Assembly (NCBI RefSeq): GCF_018129385.1
Contig: NZ_JAFCLN010000005.1
Span: 310,001-374,000 of the forward strand
Direction of reading: 5' to 3'
DNA length: 64,000 bases
Source of the DNA: Bradyrhizobium lablabi
GTDB lineage: Bacteria; Pseudomonadota; Alphaproteobacteria; Rhizobiales; Xanthobacteraceae
The notes below the pieces were generated by a model. The model was not told where the DNA came from and did not search any database. It saw nothing but the letters and a program-made list of their open reading frames with translations. Shown here piece after piece: positions 8,157-16,914 of this stretch; position 1 is the stretch's first letter, and each line of letters opens with the position of its first letter. A program made the translations under genes and the position numbers.

Positions 8157-9548
8157 CTAGTTCTTCAGTGGCCTTGAACTCACGATGTCGTCGGCCTTGA
8201 CCCAGCCGGGCGTGCCGATGGCGAACCGGGTCTTGGCGCGCGAGGCGAGGTCGCGGGCGGTCTTGTTGTCGCCGCGGAGGAAGGCGGCCTGGGCGGAAGC
8301 GAGGTCGGCCTGCGCATAGTCTCCCTTCCGGCCATAGGCCATGGCGAGCTGGGAAAAGCCGAGCGGCGCTTCCGTCTCGCGTGCCACCGCCGCGCGCAGG
8401 ATGGTGATCGCCTCGTCGGTGTAGGCGTTATTATTAGAGGCGACCAGTGCCTGCCCAAGTAACATCTCGATGAGCGGTGCGTTATGCGAGAGCTGCACGG
8501 CCTTGCGCAGCGGCGCGATCGCTTCGACCGGCTTGCCGCCTTCCAGCAGCGCCTGGCCGCGCAGCTCGTAGAAATACGGGTTCGAAGGCTGCTCTGATAT
8601 CAACTGGTCGATCTGCGCAAGTGCGACGCGGAGATCGCCGTGGCGGTAGCTCACGATCGCGCGGGCATAGCGTGCCGGCAGGCTGGTGTTGGAGGGCGGA
8701 TAGCGGCGATAGACGGTGTCCGGCCGCTCCATGAAGGCCGAGGTCTTTGCCCGCACCATGTCATGGCGCAATTGCAGGGCAGGGTCGTCCTTCTTGTCCC
8801 AATTGGGACTCGATCGGGCGAGCTGTGCCAGCGCTTCGACGCGCTCGGCCGGCATCGGATGGGATTGCAGATAGGGATCGGCGCCGCGGGCAGCGAACAG
8901 GCTTTCGTTGGTGAAGCGCTTGAAGGTCTCGTACATGCCGCGCGCCGACTGGCCGGTTGACGCCAGATACTTCACGCCGGCCTTGTCGGCCGCTTCTTCC
9001 TGCTGGCGGACATAGGAGAGCAGGGTGCGCTTGATCATCTCCTGCGGCGCGGCGATGGCGGCCGCACCGGCATTGGCAAGGCCGTTGTTGGCGCCGCCGC
9101 GCGAGCCCGCCACCATCGCGCCGGCGCCCAGCAGCATGGCGATGATCATCTGCGTCTGGGCATTGGCGAGCTGCTCGCGAATCTTGGCGAGGTGGCCGCC
9201 GGCCAGATGTCCGGTCTCATGCGCGAGCACGCCGATGATCTGGTTCGGCGTTTCCGACTGCATGATCGCGCCGTAGTTCACGAAGATGCGGCGGCCGTCC
9301 GCGACGAACGCGTTGAACGCGCTGTCGTTGATGATGACCATCTGGATGTTCTGCTTCTCCAGCCCCGCGGCGCGCAGGATCGGGCGCGTATAGTCGCGCA
9401 GCAATTGCTCGGCCTCGGTGTCGCGCAGGATCGGCGGGCCGCGATTCTCCTGGGCCGCGGCAAGCGTCGGCGCTGCGGCGATCGCGACTGCCGTGATCAA
9501 CGCGGTGAGTCTTGCTGTTGCGTTCTTCAATGGCGCTGGGCGAAGCAT
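8157..9548 (-). CDS. M48-family periplasmic zinc metalloprotease with TPR domain (BepA-like)
   Basis: 463 aa. A signal peptide (about 1-32) precedes an M48 peptidase domain with zinc motif HETGH (H110, H114) in GVLAHETGHLAGGHLAK and a downstream metal-ligand segment QQEEAADKAGVKYL. The C-terminal third (about 290-455) is made of TPR-like helices (PYFYELRGQALLEGGKPVEA, YAQADLASAQAAFLRGDN). This layout matches BepA, which degrades or rescues stalled beta-barrel proteins and LptD at the outer membrane. The gene starts divergently from the aminotransferase at 9676. Specificity for BAM clients is inferred from the architecture only. Confidence 0.9.
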   Translation of the reverse strand: MLRPAPLKNATARLTALITAVAIAAAPTLAAAQENRGPPILRDTEAEQLLRDYTRPILRAAGLEKQNIQMVIINDSAFNAFVADGRRIFVNYGAIMQSETPNQIIGVLAHETGHLAGGHLAKIREQLANAQTQMIIAMLLGAGAMVAGSRGGANNGLANAGAAAIAAPQEMIKRTLLSYVRQQEEAADKAGVKYLASTGQSARGMYETFKRFTNESLFAARGADPYLQSHPMPAERVEALAQLARSSPNWDKKDDPALQLRHDMVRAKTSAFMERPDTVYRRYPPSNTSLPARYARAIVSYRHGDLRVALAQIDQLISEQPSNPYFYELRGQALLEGGKPVEAIAPLRKAVQLSHNAPLIEMLLGQALVASNNNAYTDEAITILRAAVARETEAPLGFSQLAMAYGRKGDYAQADLASAQAAFLRGDNKTARDLASRAKTRFAIGTPGWVKADDIVSSRPLKN

Positions 9549-9675
9549 AGTTGGGTCATTACCGATTGGCGGCGGCCTTCAGACGCGATATGCCCTTACA
9601 AACCGCCGAATACGGCTTGTCTGGGGCACTTCCGCCCCGTTCCGGGCATGAGGTCCGGTCAAATAGCAGATATCC

Positions 9676-10863
9676 ATGCTCGAATCGACCTTGAGAAACC
9701 GCGCAAAACACCTGCTGACGGCGTCCGGACGCAGTGATGTTCCACCGTTCATGGTGATGGACGTGATGGCCGCGGCGGCCCGCATCGAGGCCGCCGGCGG
9801 GCATGTCATCCACATGGAAGTGGGGCAGCCGTCGGAACCGGCGCCGAAAGTCGCACTGGCGGCCGCGCGCGCCGCGCTCGAGGCGGGGCGGATCGATTAT
9901 ACCTCCGCGCTCGGCATCCCTTCATTGCGAGAAAGGATCGCGCGGCACTACCGCGATACGTACGGCTGCCATGTCGATGCGGCGCGCATCGTGGTCACCA
10001 CGGGTTCTTCCGGTGCGTTCATCCTGGCGTTCCTCGCAATGTTCGAGCCGGGCGATCGCGTTGCGGTGACGGTGCCGGGCTATCCGCCGTACCGGCACAT
10101 CCTGACCGCGCTCGGCTGCGAGCCGGTGCTGATCGAGACCACGAGCGACACGCGCCATGCGCTGACGGGCGAGGCGCTGCTGGCAGCGCATCGCAAGGCG
10201 CCGCTCAAAGGCGTGCTGGTCGGCAGCCCTGCGAACCCGACCGGCACCATGATGTCGCGCGAGGCGCTGACCAGCCTGATCCATGCCGCCGAGAGCGCGG
10301 GCATCCGTTTCATCTCGGACGAGATCTATCACGGGCTCGACTACGCATTCCCGGCGGTGACCGCGGCGGAGCTTTCGCCGGATGCGCTGGTGATCAACTC
10401 GTTCTCAAAATACTTTTGCATGACCGGCTGGCGGGTCGGCTGGATGGTGGTGCCGGAAGTTCTGGTGCGGCCCATCGAGCGGCTACAGCAGAACCTGTCG
10501 ATCTCGGTGCCGACGCTGTCGCAGATTGCGGCTGAAGCCGCGTTCGAAGGCCGCGAGGAGATGGAAGCGATCAAGCGCGGCTATCAGGAGAACCGCAACA
10601 TCCTGATCGAGGGATTTCCGCGCGCGGGCCTGAAAAAATTCCTGCCCGCGGACGGCGCGTTTTACCTGTATGCCGACGTGTCCGATTTCACCTCGGACAG
10701 CTTTGCCTTTGCGAGCGAGATGCTGGAGAAGACGCATGTGGCGGCAACGCCCGGCGTCGATTTCGATCCCGTGCACGGCCGGGCCTTCATCCGCTTTTCC
10801 TATGCGCGTTCGGCCGACGAGATGCGCGAGGCGGTCGCGCGGATCGCGCGCTGGCTGGGCTAG
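9676..10863 (+). CDS. PLP-dependent class I/II aminotransferase
   Basis: 395 aa. The fold-type I signatures are present: TTGSSGAFILAF for the PLP phosphate, SPANPTGTMM, ISDEIYHGLDY, and the Schiff-base lysine K245 in NSFSKYFCMTGWRVGW, followed by the substrate-carboxylate arginine region FIRFSYARS. It resembles aspartate/alanine-type aminotransferases of subgroup I-gamma. The amino donor cannot be assigned from sequence. bioY begins 63 bp downstream on the same strand and may be co-transcribed, but nothing else links the two functions. Cytosolic; no signal or membrane segment. Confidence 0.92.
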   Translation: MLESTLRNRAKHLLTASGRSDVPPFMVMDVMAAAARIEAAGGHVIHMEVGQPSEPAPKVALAAARAALEAGRIDYTSALGIPSLRERIARHYRDTYGCHVDAARIVVTTGSSGAFILAFLAMFEPGDRVAVTVPGYPPYRHILTALGCEPVLIETTSDTRHALTGEALLAAHRKAPLKGVLVGSPANPTGTMMSREALTSLIHAAESAGIRFISDEIYHGLDYAFPAVTAAELSPDALVINSFSKYFCMTGWRVGWMVVPEVLVRPIERLQQNLSISVPTLSQIAAEAAFEGREEMEAIKRGYQENRNILIEGFPRAGLKKFLPADGAFYLYADVSDFTSDSFAFASEMLEKTHVAATPGVDFDPVHGRAFIRFSYARSADEMREAVARIARWLG

Positions 10864-10926
10864 CGCAGGCCGGCTCCAGCTTCCTTCATCGTGCGCAGCA
10901 ACACCGATCCACCACAGGAGATTCAT

Positions 10927-11544
10927 TTGTCCGACCGATCGATACCGCAGCCGGTTGTCGCCAGACACTTCCCGCTTGCCGCAACTGTATGGCCCGAACG
11001 CGCCGGCCGGTTTTCCGGCGTGCTGCGCGCAATCGTGCTGATCGTATCGGGCACTGCGCTGCTGACGCTCTCGGCCAAGGTCAATCTGCCGCTGCCCTAC
11101 GTGCCGATGACGCTACAGACGCTGGCGGTGCTGGCGATCGGTGCCGTCTATGGCTGGCGTCTCGGCGGCGCGACTGTCATGGCCTATCTGGCGGAAGGGG
11201 CCATCGGATTGCCGGTCTTTGCCGGTCCCGTGGGCGGTCTCGCTCCGCTGATGGGCCCGACCGCGGGCTATCTGTTCGGTTTCGTGGTGGCGGCCGTGGT
11301 CACGGGATGGCTCAGCGAACGCGGCTGGGATCGCTCGGTGCCGCGCCTGTTCGCGGCGATGGCGATCGGACACGTCATCATCCTTGCGGCTGGATTCATC
11401 TGGCTTGCGCTGGGCATGAAGCTTGGCTTCGAGAAGGCGTGGCTTGTCGGCGTTGTACCGTTTATCGCCGGATCAGTCGTCAAGAGCGCGCTGGGAGCCA
11501 CGCTGGTGCCGGCGATCAGGCGCCTCGTCGATCGGCGTGGATGA
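10927..11544 (+). CDS. bioY: BioY-family biotin transporter S component
   Basis: 205 aa with about six hydrophobic helices. BioY signatures seen are LTLSAKVNLPLPYVPMTLQT, AVYGWRLGGATVMAYLAEGA and GLPVFAGPVGGLAPLMGPTAGY. BioY binds biotin in the inner membrane and works alone or with the ECF ATPases BioMN, which are not adjacent here. I chose the TTG at 10927 because a full AGGAG lies 6 bp upstream; a GTG at 10891 in the same frame has no such site. No BioR-type palindrome of the TTATNNATAA kind is visible in the 63-bp leader. A bidirectional terminator follows. Confidence 0.9.
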   Translation: MSDRSIPQPVVARHFPLAATVWPERAGRFSGVLRAIVLIVSGTALLTLSAKVNLPLPYVPMTLQTLAVLAIGAVYGWRLGGATVMAYLAEGAIGLPVFAGPVGGLAPLMGPTAGYLFGFVVAAVVTGWLSERGWDRSVPRLFAAMAIGHVIILAAGFIWLALGMKLGFEKAWLVGVVPFIAGSVVKSALGATLVPAIRRLVDRRG

Positions 11545-11567
11545 GATCGCGCTCGTTACGGCGAAAG

Positions 11568-11600
11568 AAAAACCGCCCGGTCATGTGCCGGGCGGTTTTT
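11568..11600. terminator. Bidirectional terminator between bioY and rne
   Basis: Perfect 13-bp arms (11568-11580 AAAAACCGCCCGG, 11588-11600) with a 7-nt loop. The A-tract on one side and T-tract on the other let it serve both converging genes, bioY (ends 11544) and rne (ends 11620). Confidence 0.92.
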
Positions 11601-11619
11601 GTTTGTGCCTTGAAAAAAA

Positions 11620-14600
11620 CTACTCGCCGCTGCCGAAGCGCCGCGACCACCAGCCGGCTTTTCGCGGCTGCTCGCTTGCTGTCGCCGGGGCTGTTTCTTC
11701 GGCCGGGGCGGCTGAAGCGGACTCGGAGGCGGTCGGCGGCTCGGCGGCGCCGGGCATCGCGGGCGCCGTGTCGGGCGGCGGGCTGGTCAGGAAGCTGACC
11801 TTTTCGCGCACAGTGGAGCGCCGCCGCGCGGCTTTCTCTGTTTCGGACGCAGCTTCCTCGGGTGCGGAAGCCGCGACCGGTTCTGCTTGCGCCGACGCGG
11901 GCGGCGGCGGCTCGCTCGATGCTGCAACTGGCTCAGGCTCGACAATGGTCGGCGCGGGCTCTGACCCTCCGTCGAAATCGGCGACAGCGTTCTCGGCTTC
12001 CACGGCAGGAGCCGGTGCGAGCTCGTCCGCGATCGATCCGGCCAGACCGTCTTCCGGGCCGCCGCCACGACGGCGGCGTCCGCCACGGCGTCCGCGGCGG
12101 CGCGGCCGCCGCTCGCCGTTCTGCTGGCCGTCGGCGCGGGCAAAGCCCGCCTGTTCCTCGGATTCGTCTTCGGCGGATTCGCCGTCATCGGCGACGCCGG
12201 CCTCTTGCGGCTCGGACATCGCGGCCTGTACCGCCTCGCTGTCGTCGCGGGGCTGACCGCCCTCGCGGCCTTCGCCGCCGCGGCCACGCCGGCGCCGGCG
12301 GCGCTTGCGGCGATGGCCATCGCCTTCGCCGGCGCCTTCTTCGCCAACGGCCTGTTCCTCGCTCAGGCCTTCGGTTTCTTCGGTCTCGACTTCGCCCTCG
12401 ACTTCGAAATCGAATTCTTCCTCGTCATCGGCTTCCTCGACCTGCGCCGGAGCGGATGCGGCCTGCGCGGCCAGCAGCGCCTTGGCCGCCTCCAGCGTGT
12501 GCACCTGTTCGCCGCGGTCGATGATGTAGGATTGCAGGCCGTGGACGGTGGCGTCGGCCGACACCGAGATCGAAACCTTGAAGCTGTTTTCGAGATCGCG
12601 CAGATGGCCGCGCTTGTGGTTGAGCACATAGAGCGCGACGTCGGTGCGGGTCCGCACGATCAGGTTATGCGTTGCGCCCTTCATCAGCACCTCTTCGATG
12701 CCGCGCAGCAGTTGCAGCGCCACCGACGACACCGAGCGGACATGGCCGCTGCCGCCGCATTGCGGGCAGGGCTCGGTCGAGGATTCCAGCACGCTGGCGC
12801 GGATGCGCTGACGCGACATTTCCAGAAGGCCGAAATGCGAGATGCGGCCGACCTGGATGCGCGCACGATCCTGCCGCAGGCAATCGGAGAGCTTGCGCTC
12901 GACCGAGCGGTTGTTGCGCTTCTCGTCCATGTCGATGAAGTCGATGACGATCAGGCCCGCAAGGTCGCGCAGGCGGAGCTGGCGCGCGACTTCCTCGGCC
13001 GCCTCCATGTTGGTTTTAAGCGCGGTGTCCTCGATGTGGTGCTCGCGGGTCGAGCGGCCCGAATTGACGTCGATCGAGACCAGCGCCTCGGTCTGGTTGA
13101 TGACGATGTAGCCGCCGGAGCGTAGCTGCACGGTCGGCGAGAACATCGCGTCTAACTGGCTCTCGACGCCCATGCGCGAGAACAGCGGCTGGCCGTCGCG
13201 GTACTGCTTCACCGCCCGCACGTTGGACGGCATCAGCATCTTCATGAAGTCGCGCGCTTCCTGGTAGCCGGCTTCGCCCGCCACCTGGATCTCGTCGATC
13301 TCCTTGTTGTAGAGGTCGCGCAGCGAGCGCTTGATCAGCGAGCCTTCCTCATAGACGAGGGTCGGGGCCTGCGACCGCAGCGTCATGTCGCGCACGGTTT
13401 CCCACATCCGGATCAGGTACTCGAAGTCGCGCTTGATCTCGGGCTTGGTGCGGGAGGCGCCGGCGGTGCGCAAAATGATCCCCATGCCTTCGGGCACGTC
13501 GAGATCCTGCACCACTTCCTTCAGGCGCGAGCGGTCCTGCGCCGACGTGATCTTGCGGCTGATGCCGCCGCCGCGCGCGGTGTTGGGCATCAGGACGGCG
13601 TAGCGGCCGGCCAGCGACAGGTAGGTCGTCAGCGCCGCGCCCTTGTTGCCGCGCTCTTCCTTGACCACCTGCACCAGCATCACCTGCCGGCGCTTGATGA
13701 CTTCCTGAATCTTGTACTGGCGGCGCGGGCGGAAGGTGCGCTCCGGCACCTCCTCCAGCACGTCGTCGCCGCCGACGGATTCGACTTCCTCCTCCTCGGC
13801 CTCGTCGTCATCCTCTTCGTCGTCGTGGGCTTCGCGGGCTTCTTCCTGAACTTCGTCGCCCTGCGGAGCCAGCGCATGCTCGTCGTGCGGGACGTCTGCA
13901 TGTTCGTGGGCAGATTCTTGGGCACGTTCGCCGGCATGTTCAGCGTCGGCATGCACGGCATCCTCAGCGTATGCCGCGATTTCCTGTGCCTGTTCCTCAT
14001 TCGCGCGCTCGGTCTCGTGCGCGATCTCGGCGGCCGGCGGTTCCGGTGCGACGGATGCAACCGATTCCTCAACCGCGGTCACGACGGGATCGGCCGGTGG
14101 CAACGGAGGCGGCGCGGCAGCCGATTCCTGCTCAGCCTGGTCGTGCGCCTGAGCCACATAATCCTGCGGCGCGCCATCGTGTTCGTGATGCTCGGACGCA
14201 TGCCCGGCCTGATCGTGATGCGCATGCTCGCCGTGTTCGGCATCCGCATGGTGATGCTCGCCATCCTGCGGCGGGGTGTAACCTTCCGCGAGGTGCTCAT
14301 GCCCTTCGTAGGGCTGCGGCGCCTGCGCGGGATCGACGCTAGCGCCTTCCACGATCTCGCTCTGGACGCGCTCGCCATGGCCGCGGCGGCGGGCATTGCG
14401 ATGGCGCGAGCGGCGGCGGTGGTGGCTGCGGTTTTCGCTCTCTTCTTCCGCCTCGCGATGGGCGCGCTCGTCGGCCTCGATCAGCGCCTGACGGTCGGCG
14501 ACCGGGATCTGATAGTAGTCGGGATGGATTTCGCTGAAGGCGAGAAAGCCGTGGCGGTTGCCGCCATATTCGATGAAGGCGGCCTGTAGCGACGGCTCTA

Positions 14601-14748
14601 CGCGGGTGACCTTGGCAAGGTAGATGTTGCCGCGCAGTTGCTTGCGCTGGGCTGTCTCGAAATCAAATTCCTCGACACGATTGCCGCGAACCACAACGAC
14701 CCGGGTCTCTTCCGGGTGGGTGGCGTCGATCAACATTTTGTTGGGCAT
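11620..14748 (-). CDS. rne: Ribonuclease E/G with large S1-domain insertion
   Basis: About 1042 aa from the ATG at 14748 (MPNKMLIDATHPEETRVVVV); an ATG 12 bp earlier is equally possible. RNase E starts mRNA decay and processes rRNA and tRNA, and scaffolds the degradosome. The S1 RNA-binding domain begins at about residue 36, is broken by about 250 residues of low-complexity, acidic and histidine-rich sequence (about 93-345), and resumes at VMLVQVVKEERGNKGAALTTYLSLAG. The catalytic core shows the metal aspartates in SIDVNSGR and VIDFIDMDEKRNN, and the Zn-link CPQCGGSGHV. The C-terminal ~250 residues alternate acidic, Arg-rich (RRRGRRGGRRRRGG) and Pro/Ala-rich tracts, typical of degradosome-binding tails. 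Single gene with a long leader. Confidence 0.95.
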   Translation of the reverse strand: MPNKMLIDATHPEETRVVVVRGNRVEEFDFETAQRKQLRGNIYLAKVTRVEPSLQAAFIEYGGNRHGFLAFSEIHPDYYQIPVADRQALIEADERAHREAEEESENRSHHRRRSRHRNARRRGHGERVQSEIVEGASVDPAQAPQPYEGHEHLAEGYTPPQDGEHHHADAEHGEHAHHDQAGHASEHHEHDGAPQDYVAQAHDQAEQESAAAPPPLPPADPVVTAVEESVASVAPEPPAAEIAHETERANEEQAQEIAAYAEDAVHADAEHAGERAQESAHEHADVPHDEHALAPQGDEVQEEAREAHDDEEDDDEAEEEEVESVGGDDVLEEVPERTFRPRRQYKIQEVIKRRQVMLVQVVKEERGNKGAALTTYLSLAGRYAVLMPNTARGGGISRKITSAQDRSRLKEVVQDLDVPEGMGIILRTAGASRTKPEIKRDFEYLIRMWETVRDMTLRSQAPTLVYEEGSLIKRSLRDLYNKEIDEIQVAGEAGYQEARDFMKMLMPSNVRAVKQYRDGQPLFSRMGVESQLDAMFSPTVQLRSGGYIVINQTEALVSIDVNSGRSTREHHIEDTALKTNMEAAEEVARQLRLRDLAGLIVIDFIDMDEKRNNRSVERKLSDCLRQDRARIQVGRISHFGLLEMSRQRIRASVLESSTEPCPQCGGSGHVRSVSSVALQLLRGIEEVLMKGATHNLIVRTRTDVALYVLNHKRGHLRDLENSFKVSISVSADATVHGLQSYIIDRGEQVHTLEAAKALLAAQAASAPAQVEEADDEEEFDFEVEGEVETEETEGLSEEQAVGEEGAGEGDGHRRKRRRRRRGRGGEGREGGQPRDDSEAVQAAMSEPQEAGVADDGESAEDESEEQAGFARADGQQNGERRPRRRGRRGGRRRRGGGPEDGLAGSIADELAPAPAVEAENAVADFDGGSEPAPTIVEPEPVAASSEPPPPASAQAEPVAASAPEEAASETEKAARRRSTVREKVSFLTSPPPDTAPAMPGAAEPPTASESASAAPAEETAPATASEQPRKAGWWSRRFGSGE

Positions 14749-14760
14749 TTTGGAACTCAT

Positions 14761-15432
14761 GACGGCGGCGGGCGCGTATGGCGGTGCGCGCATCTCGCGC
14801 GCCCGGGTGACGCGACGGTCCACCTGATTCGGGGGTGAGGGGAAGGCCAAATCGCAACCCGGCGCACCGCGCCGAACAGGATCGCAAGGAAGCAAGGCGC
14901 CTTGGCGCGATGGTTCCATGGATCGGGGTCGGCAATACAGTCTGGCGCATCAAGCGTCGGCCCGTCTAAAAACGTTGGCGGCAAGGCGCCGCCTGGTCTG
15001 GTGCCGAAGGCCCGGCGCGGCGCCAAAGCGCCTGCCGGCGAATCGCATATCCGCTCCTCTCGAAGCCGGATAATCAGTTGCGCCGTATCAAAAACCGTCC
15101 CTGGAGCAGAAAGATAACCTGGGACCGAAACGCCGCTCGGGCTCGAAACCGCCCCGCCTTGTCAGCCGCGCGCTGCGCTGGCTCTGGCGGGGCCGGAAAG
15201 ACGCTGGAATCGCCCGTTTCGGGAGGTTCCACCGCAGCACCGGGAGGCTGAACGCGACACAACCGGGAAAAATAGCCGTCAGCACCCGCTACATACGTGG
15301 ATCGGGCTGATGGCGCAAGGGAAGCGTCGCAGGGCGGCAACACTCCCCGTTAATCGCCGGGGTTGCTTTAAGGCGCGATTAACCCTGTAGTTCTAATGCG
15401 GTAAAGGAGGGCTCTTCGGAGGCAATCGGTCG
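14761..15432. other. Intergenic region between divergent rne and amidase genes (about 670 bp)
   Basis: No coding sequence is supported here: the open frames on the minus strand have no recognisable composition or conserved motif. The stretch should hold the leader of rne, which is long and autoregulatory in the bacteria where it has been studied, and the promoter of the amidase. GC-rich self-complementary blocks occur near 14985-15035. The last 70 bp before the amidase are AT-richer (GATTAACCCTGTAGTTCTAAT), which fits a promoter, but I cannot place -35 and -10 with confidence. Confidence 0.6.
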
Positions 15433-16713
15433 TTGGCGAGCCGCGCAATTCAACATGTTTTGGCGGGGTTTGCGCTCTTGTGCGCCGCAGCATCGTTATG
15501 GCTCGGCGACGCCGTGCCCGGCCGCGCGGAAAGCCCGCCGAGCCCGGCCCAGACTCCGGCCATGGTCTCCAATTACCCGATCGCCTCGGATGCGAGGCTG
15601 TCCGGCGATGCCGCACAGACCCGCTTCATCCTCGACCTCGACAAGCCGATTCAGCACCGCGCCTTCATCAAGACTGACCCCGACCAGGTGGTGGTCGATC
15701 TTCCCCAGGTCGCATTTCGTCTTCCCGCCGGCGTCGGCGCGGCCGGCCGCGGGCTGATCAAGGGCTTCCGCTATGGCCTCGTGATGCCCGGCGGCTCGCG
15801 CATCGTGATGGATCTCGCCGGACCTGCAAAAATCGCCAAGTCCTACGTGCTCGATGCGGCCAATGGCCAACCGCCGCGGTTGGTGGTGGAACTGGTCGAG
15901 ACCGACCGCGCCTCGATGGAGCGCCTGCCGTTACGCTCGGCCGTTGCGGAGGCCAATGCGGAGGCAGTGGCACCCCCGGCGACCGTGCCGGCTGCCCCGA
16001 AACCTGCCGATTCGCGGCCTGTCGTGGTGATCGATGCCGGGCATGGCGGCCCCGACAACGGCACGCAATCCAATGGCGAGATGGAAAAGAACATCGTGCT
16101 GACCTTTGCGCTGGCGCTGCGCGACCGGCTGGAAAAGGCCGGCAAATACCGCGTGGTCATGACCCGCACGGACGACACCTTCATTCCGCTCGATGAGCGG
16201 GTGAAAATCGCGCGCAAGGAAGCGGCTTCGCTGTTCATTTCGATTCACGCCGATGCGCTACCGCGCCGCGAGGGCGATGCGCAAGGCGCGAGCATTTACA
16301 CACTGTCGGACAAGGCGTCCGACGCCGAGGCCGAGCGGCTGGCGGAAGCGGAAAACAAGGCCGACGCCATCGGCGGGGTGACGTTGTCCGAGGAGCCGAT
16401 CGTCGCGGACATCCTGATCGATCTGGCGCAGCGGGAAACCCGCACCTTCTCAAACCGTTTTGCCAAAACCCTGATGGGCGAGATGAAGACCAAGGTGCGG
16501 ATGCACAAGCATCCCCTCAAATCGGCGGGCTTTCGGGTGTTGAAGGCACCTGATGTGCCGTCGGTGCTGGTCGAGCTCGGCTATGTCTCGAACAAGAGCG
16601 ATCTCGAACTCCTCGTATCTGAAGCTTGGCGGTCGAAGACGGTGACGACGATGGCGCAGGCAATCGACAGTTTCCTCGGAAAACGGCTGGCAACCGTGGG
16701 ACCCGCCAACTGA
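15433..16713 (+). CDS. N-acetylmuramoyl-L-alanine amidase (AmiC-type, AMIN + Amidase_3)
   Basis: 426 aa. It starts at TTG 15433 with GGAGG 10 bp upstream; no ATG in frame fits. A hydrophobic signal segment (about 8-32) is followed by an AMIN domain (about 45-155, DARLSGDAAQTRFILDLD), which targets amidases to the septum or envelope. A Pro/Ala linker leads to the Amidase_3 zinc domain: VVVIDAGHGGPDNG (H204), the Glu in NGEMEKN, FISIHADAL, and the catalytic Glu in VLVELGYVSN. It cleaves the amide between MurNAc and L-Ala to split daughter cells. PBP1A follows 200 bp downstream in the same direction, giving a hydrolase-synthase pair for peptidoglycan. Confidence 0.95.
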   Translation: MASRAIQHVLAGFALLCAAASLWLGDAVPGRAESPPSPAQTPAMVSNYPIASDARLSGDAAQTRFILDLDKPIQHRAFIKTDPDQVVVDLPQVAFRLPAGVGAAGRGLIKGFRYGLVMPGGSRIVMDLAGPAKIAKSYVLDAANGQPPRLVVELVETDRASMERLPLRSAVAEANAEAVAPPATVPAAPKPADSRPVVVIDAGHGGPDNGTQSNGEMEKNIVLTFALALRDRLEKAGKYRVVMTRTDDTFIPLDERVKIARKEAASLFISIHADALPRREGDAQGASIYTLSDKASDAEAERLAEAENKADAIGGVTLSEEPIVADILIDLAQRETRTFSNRFAKTLMGEMKTKVRMHKHPLKSAGFRVLKAPDVPSVLVELGYVSNKSDLELLVSEAWRSKTVTTMAQAIDSFLGKRLATVGPAN

Positions 16714-16914
16714 GGTATTTCGGGGGTGAGGCCCTAGTTTGGCCACAGCCGCAGCCCAATAAAAAACCTGAATGGCACTTGCGGAATCGGTCAATTTCCC
16801 CGCGGGTCAGGCTAATATAGGCATGCTTTAATTTGTAGGCCCTGCCGAATCGGACCGGGTTTTTGAAAGACGGACGCCCGCAACAGCGGCGCAAGGTTGG
16901 AGCAAACTGCGATA

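Noticed and set aside
10864..10926. BioR operator in front of bioY
   Set aside because: I looked for a TTAT-palindrome of the BioR type in the 63-bp leader and saw none.
15074..15343. Possible small gene on the minus strand in the rne-amidase gap
   Set aside because: No ribosome site, no conserved motif, and two overlapping frames are equally open; treated as leader and intergenic DNA.
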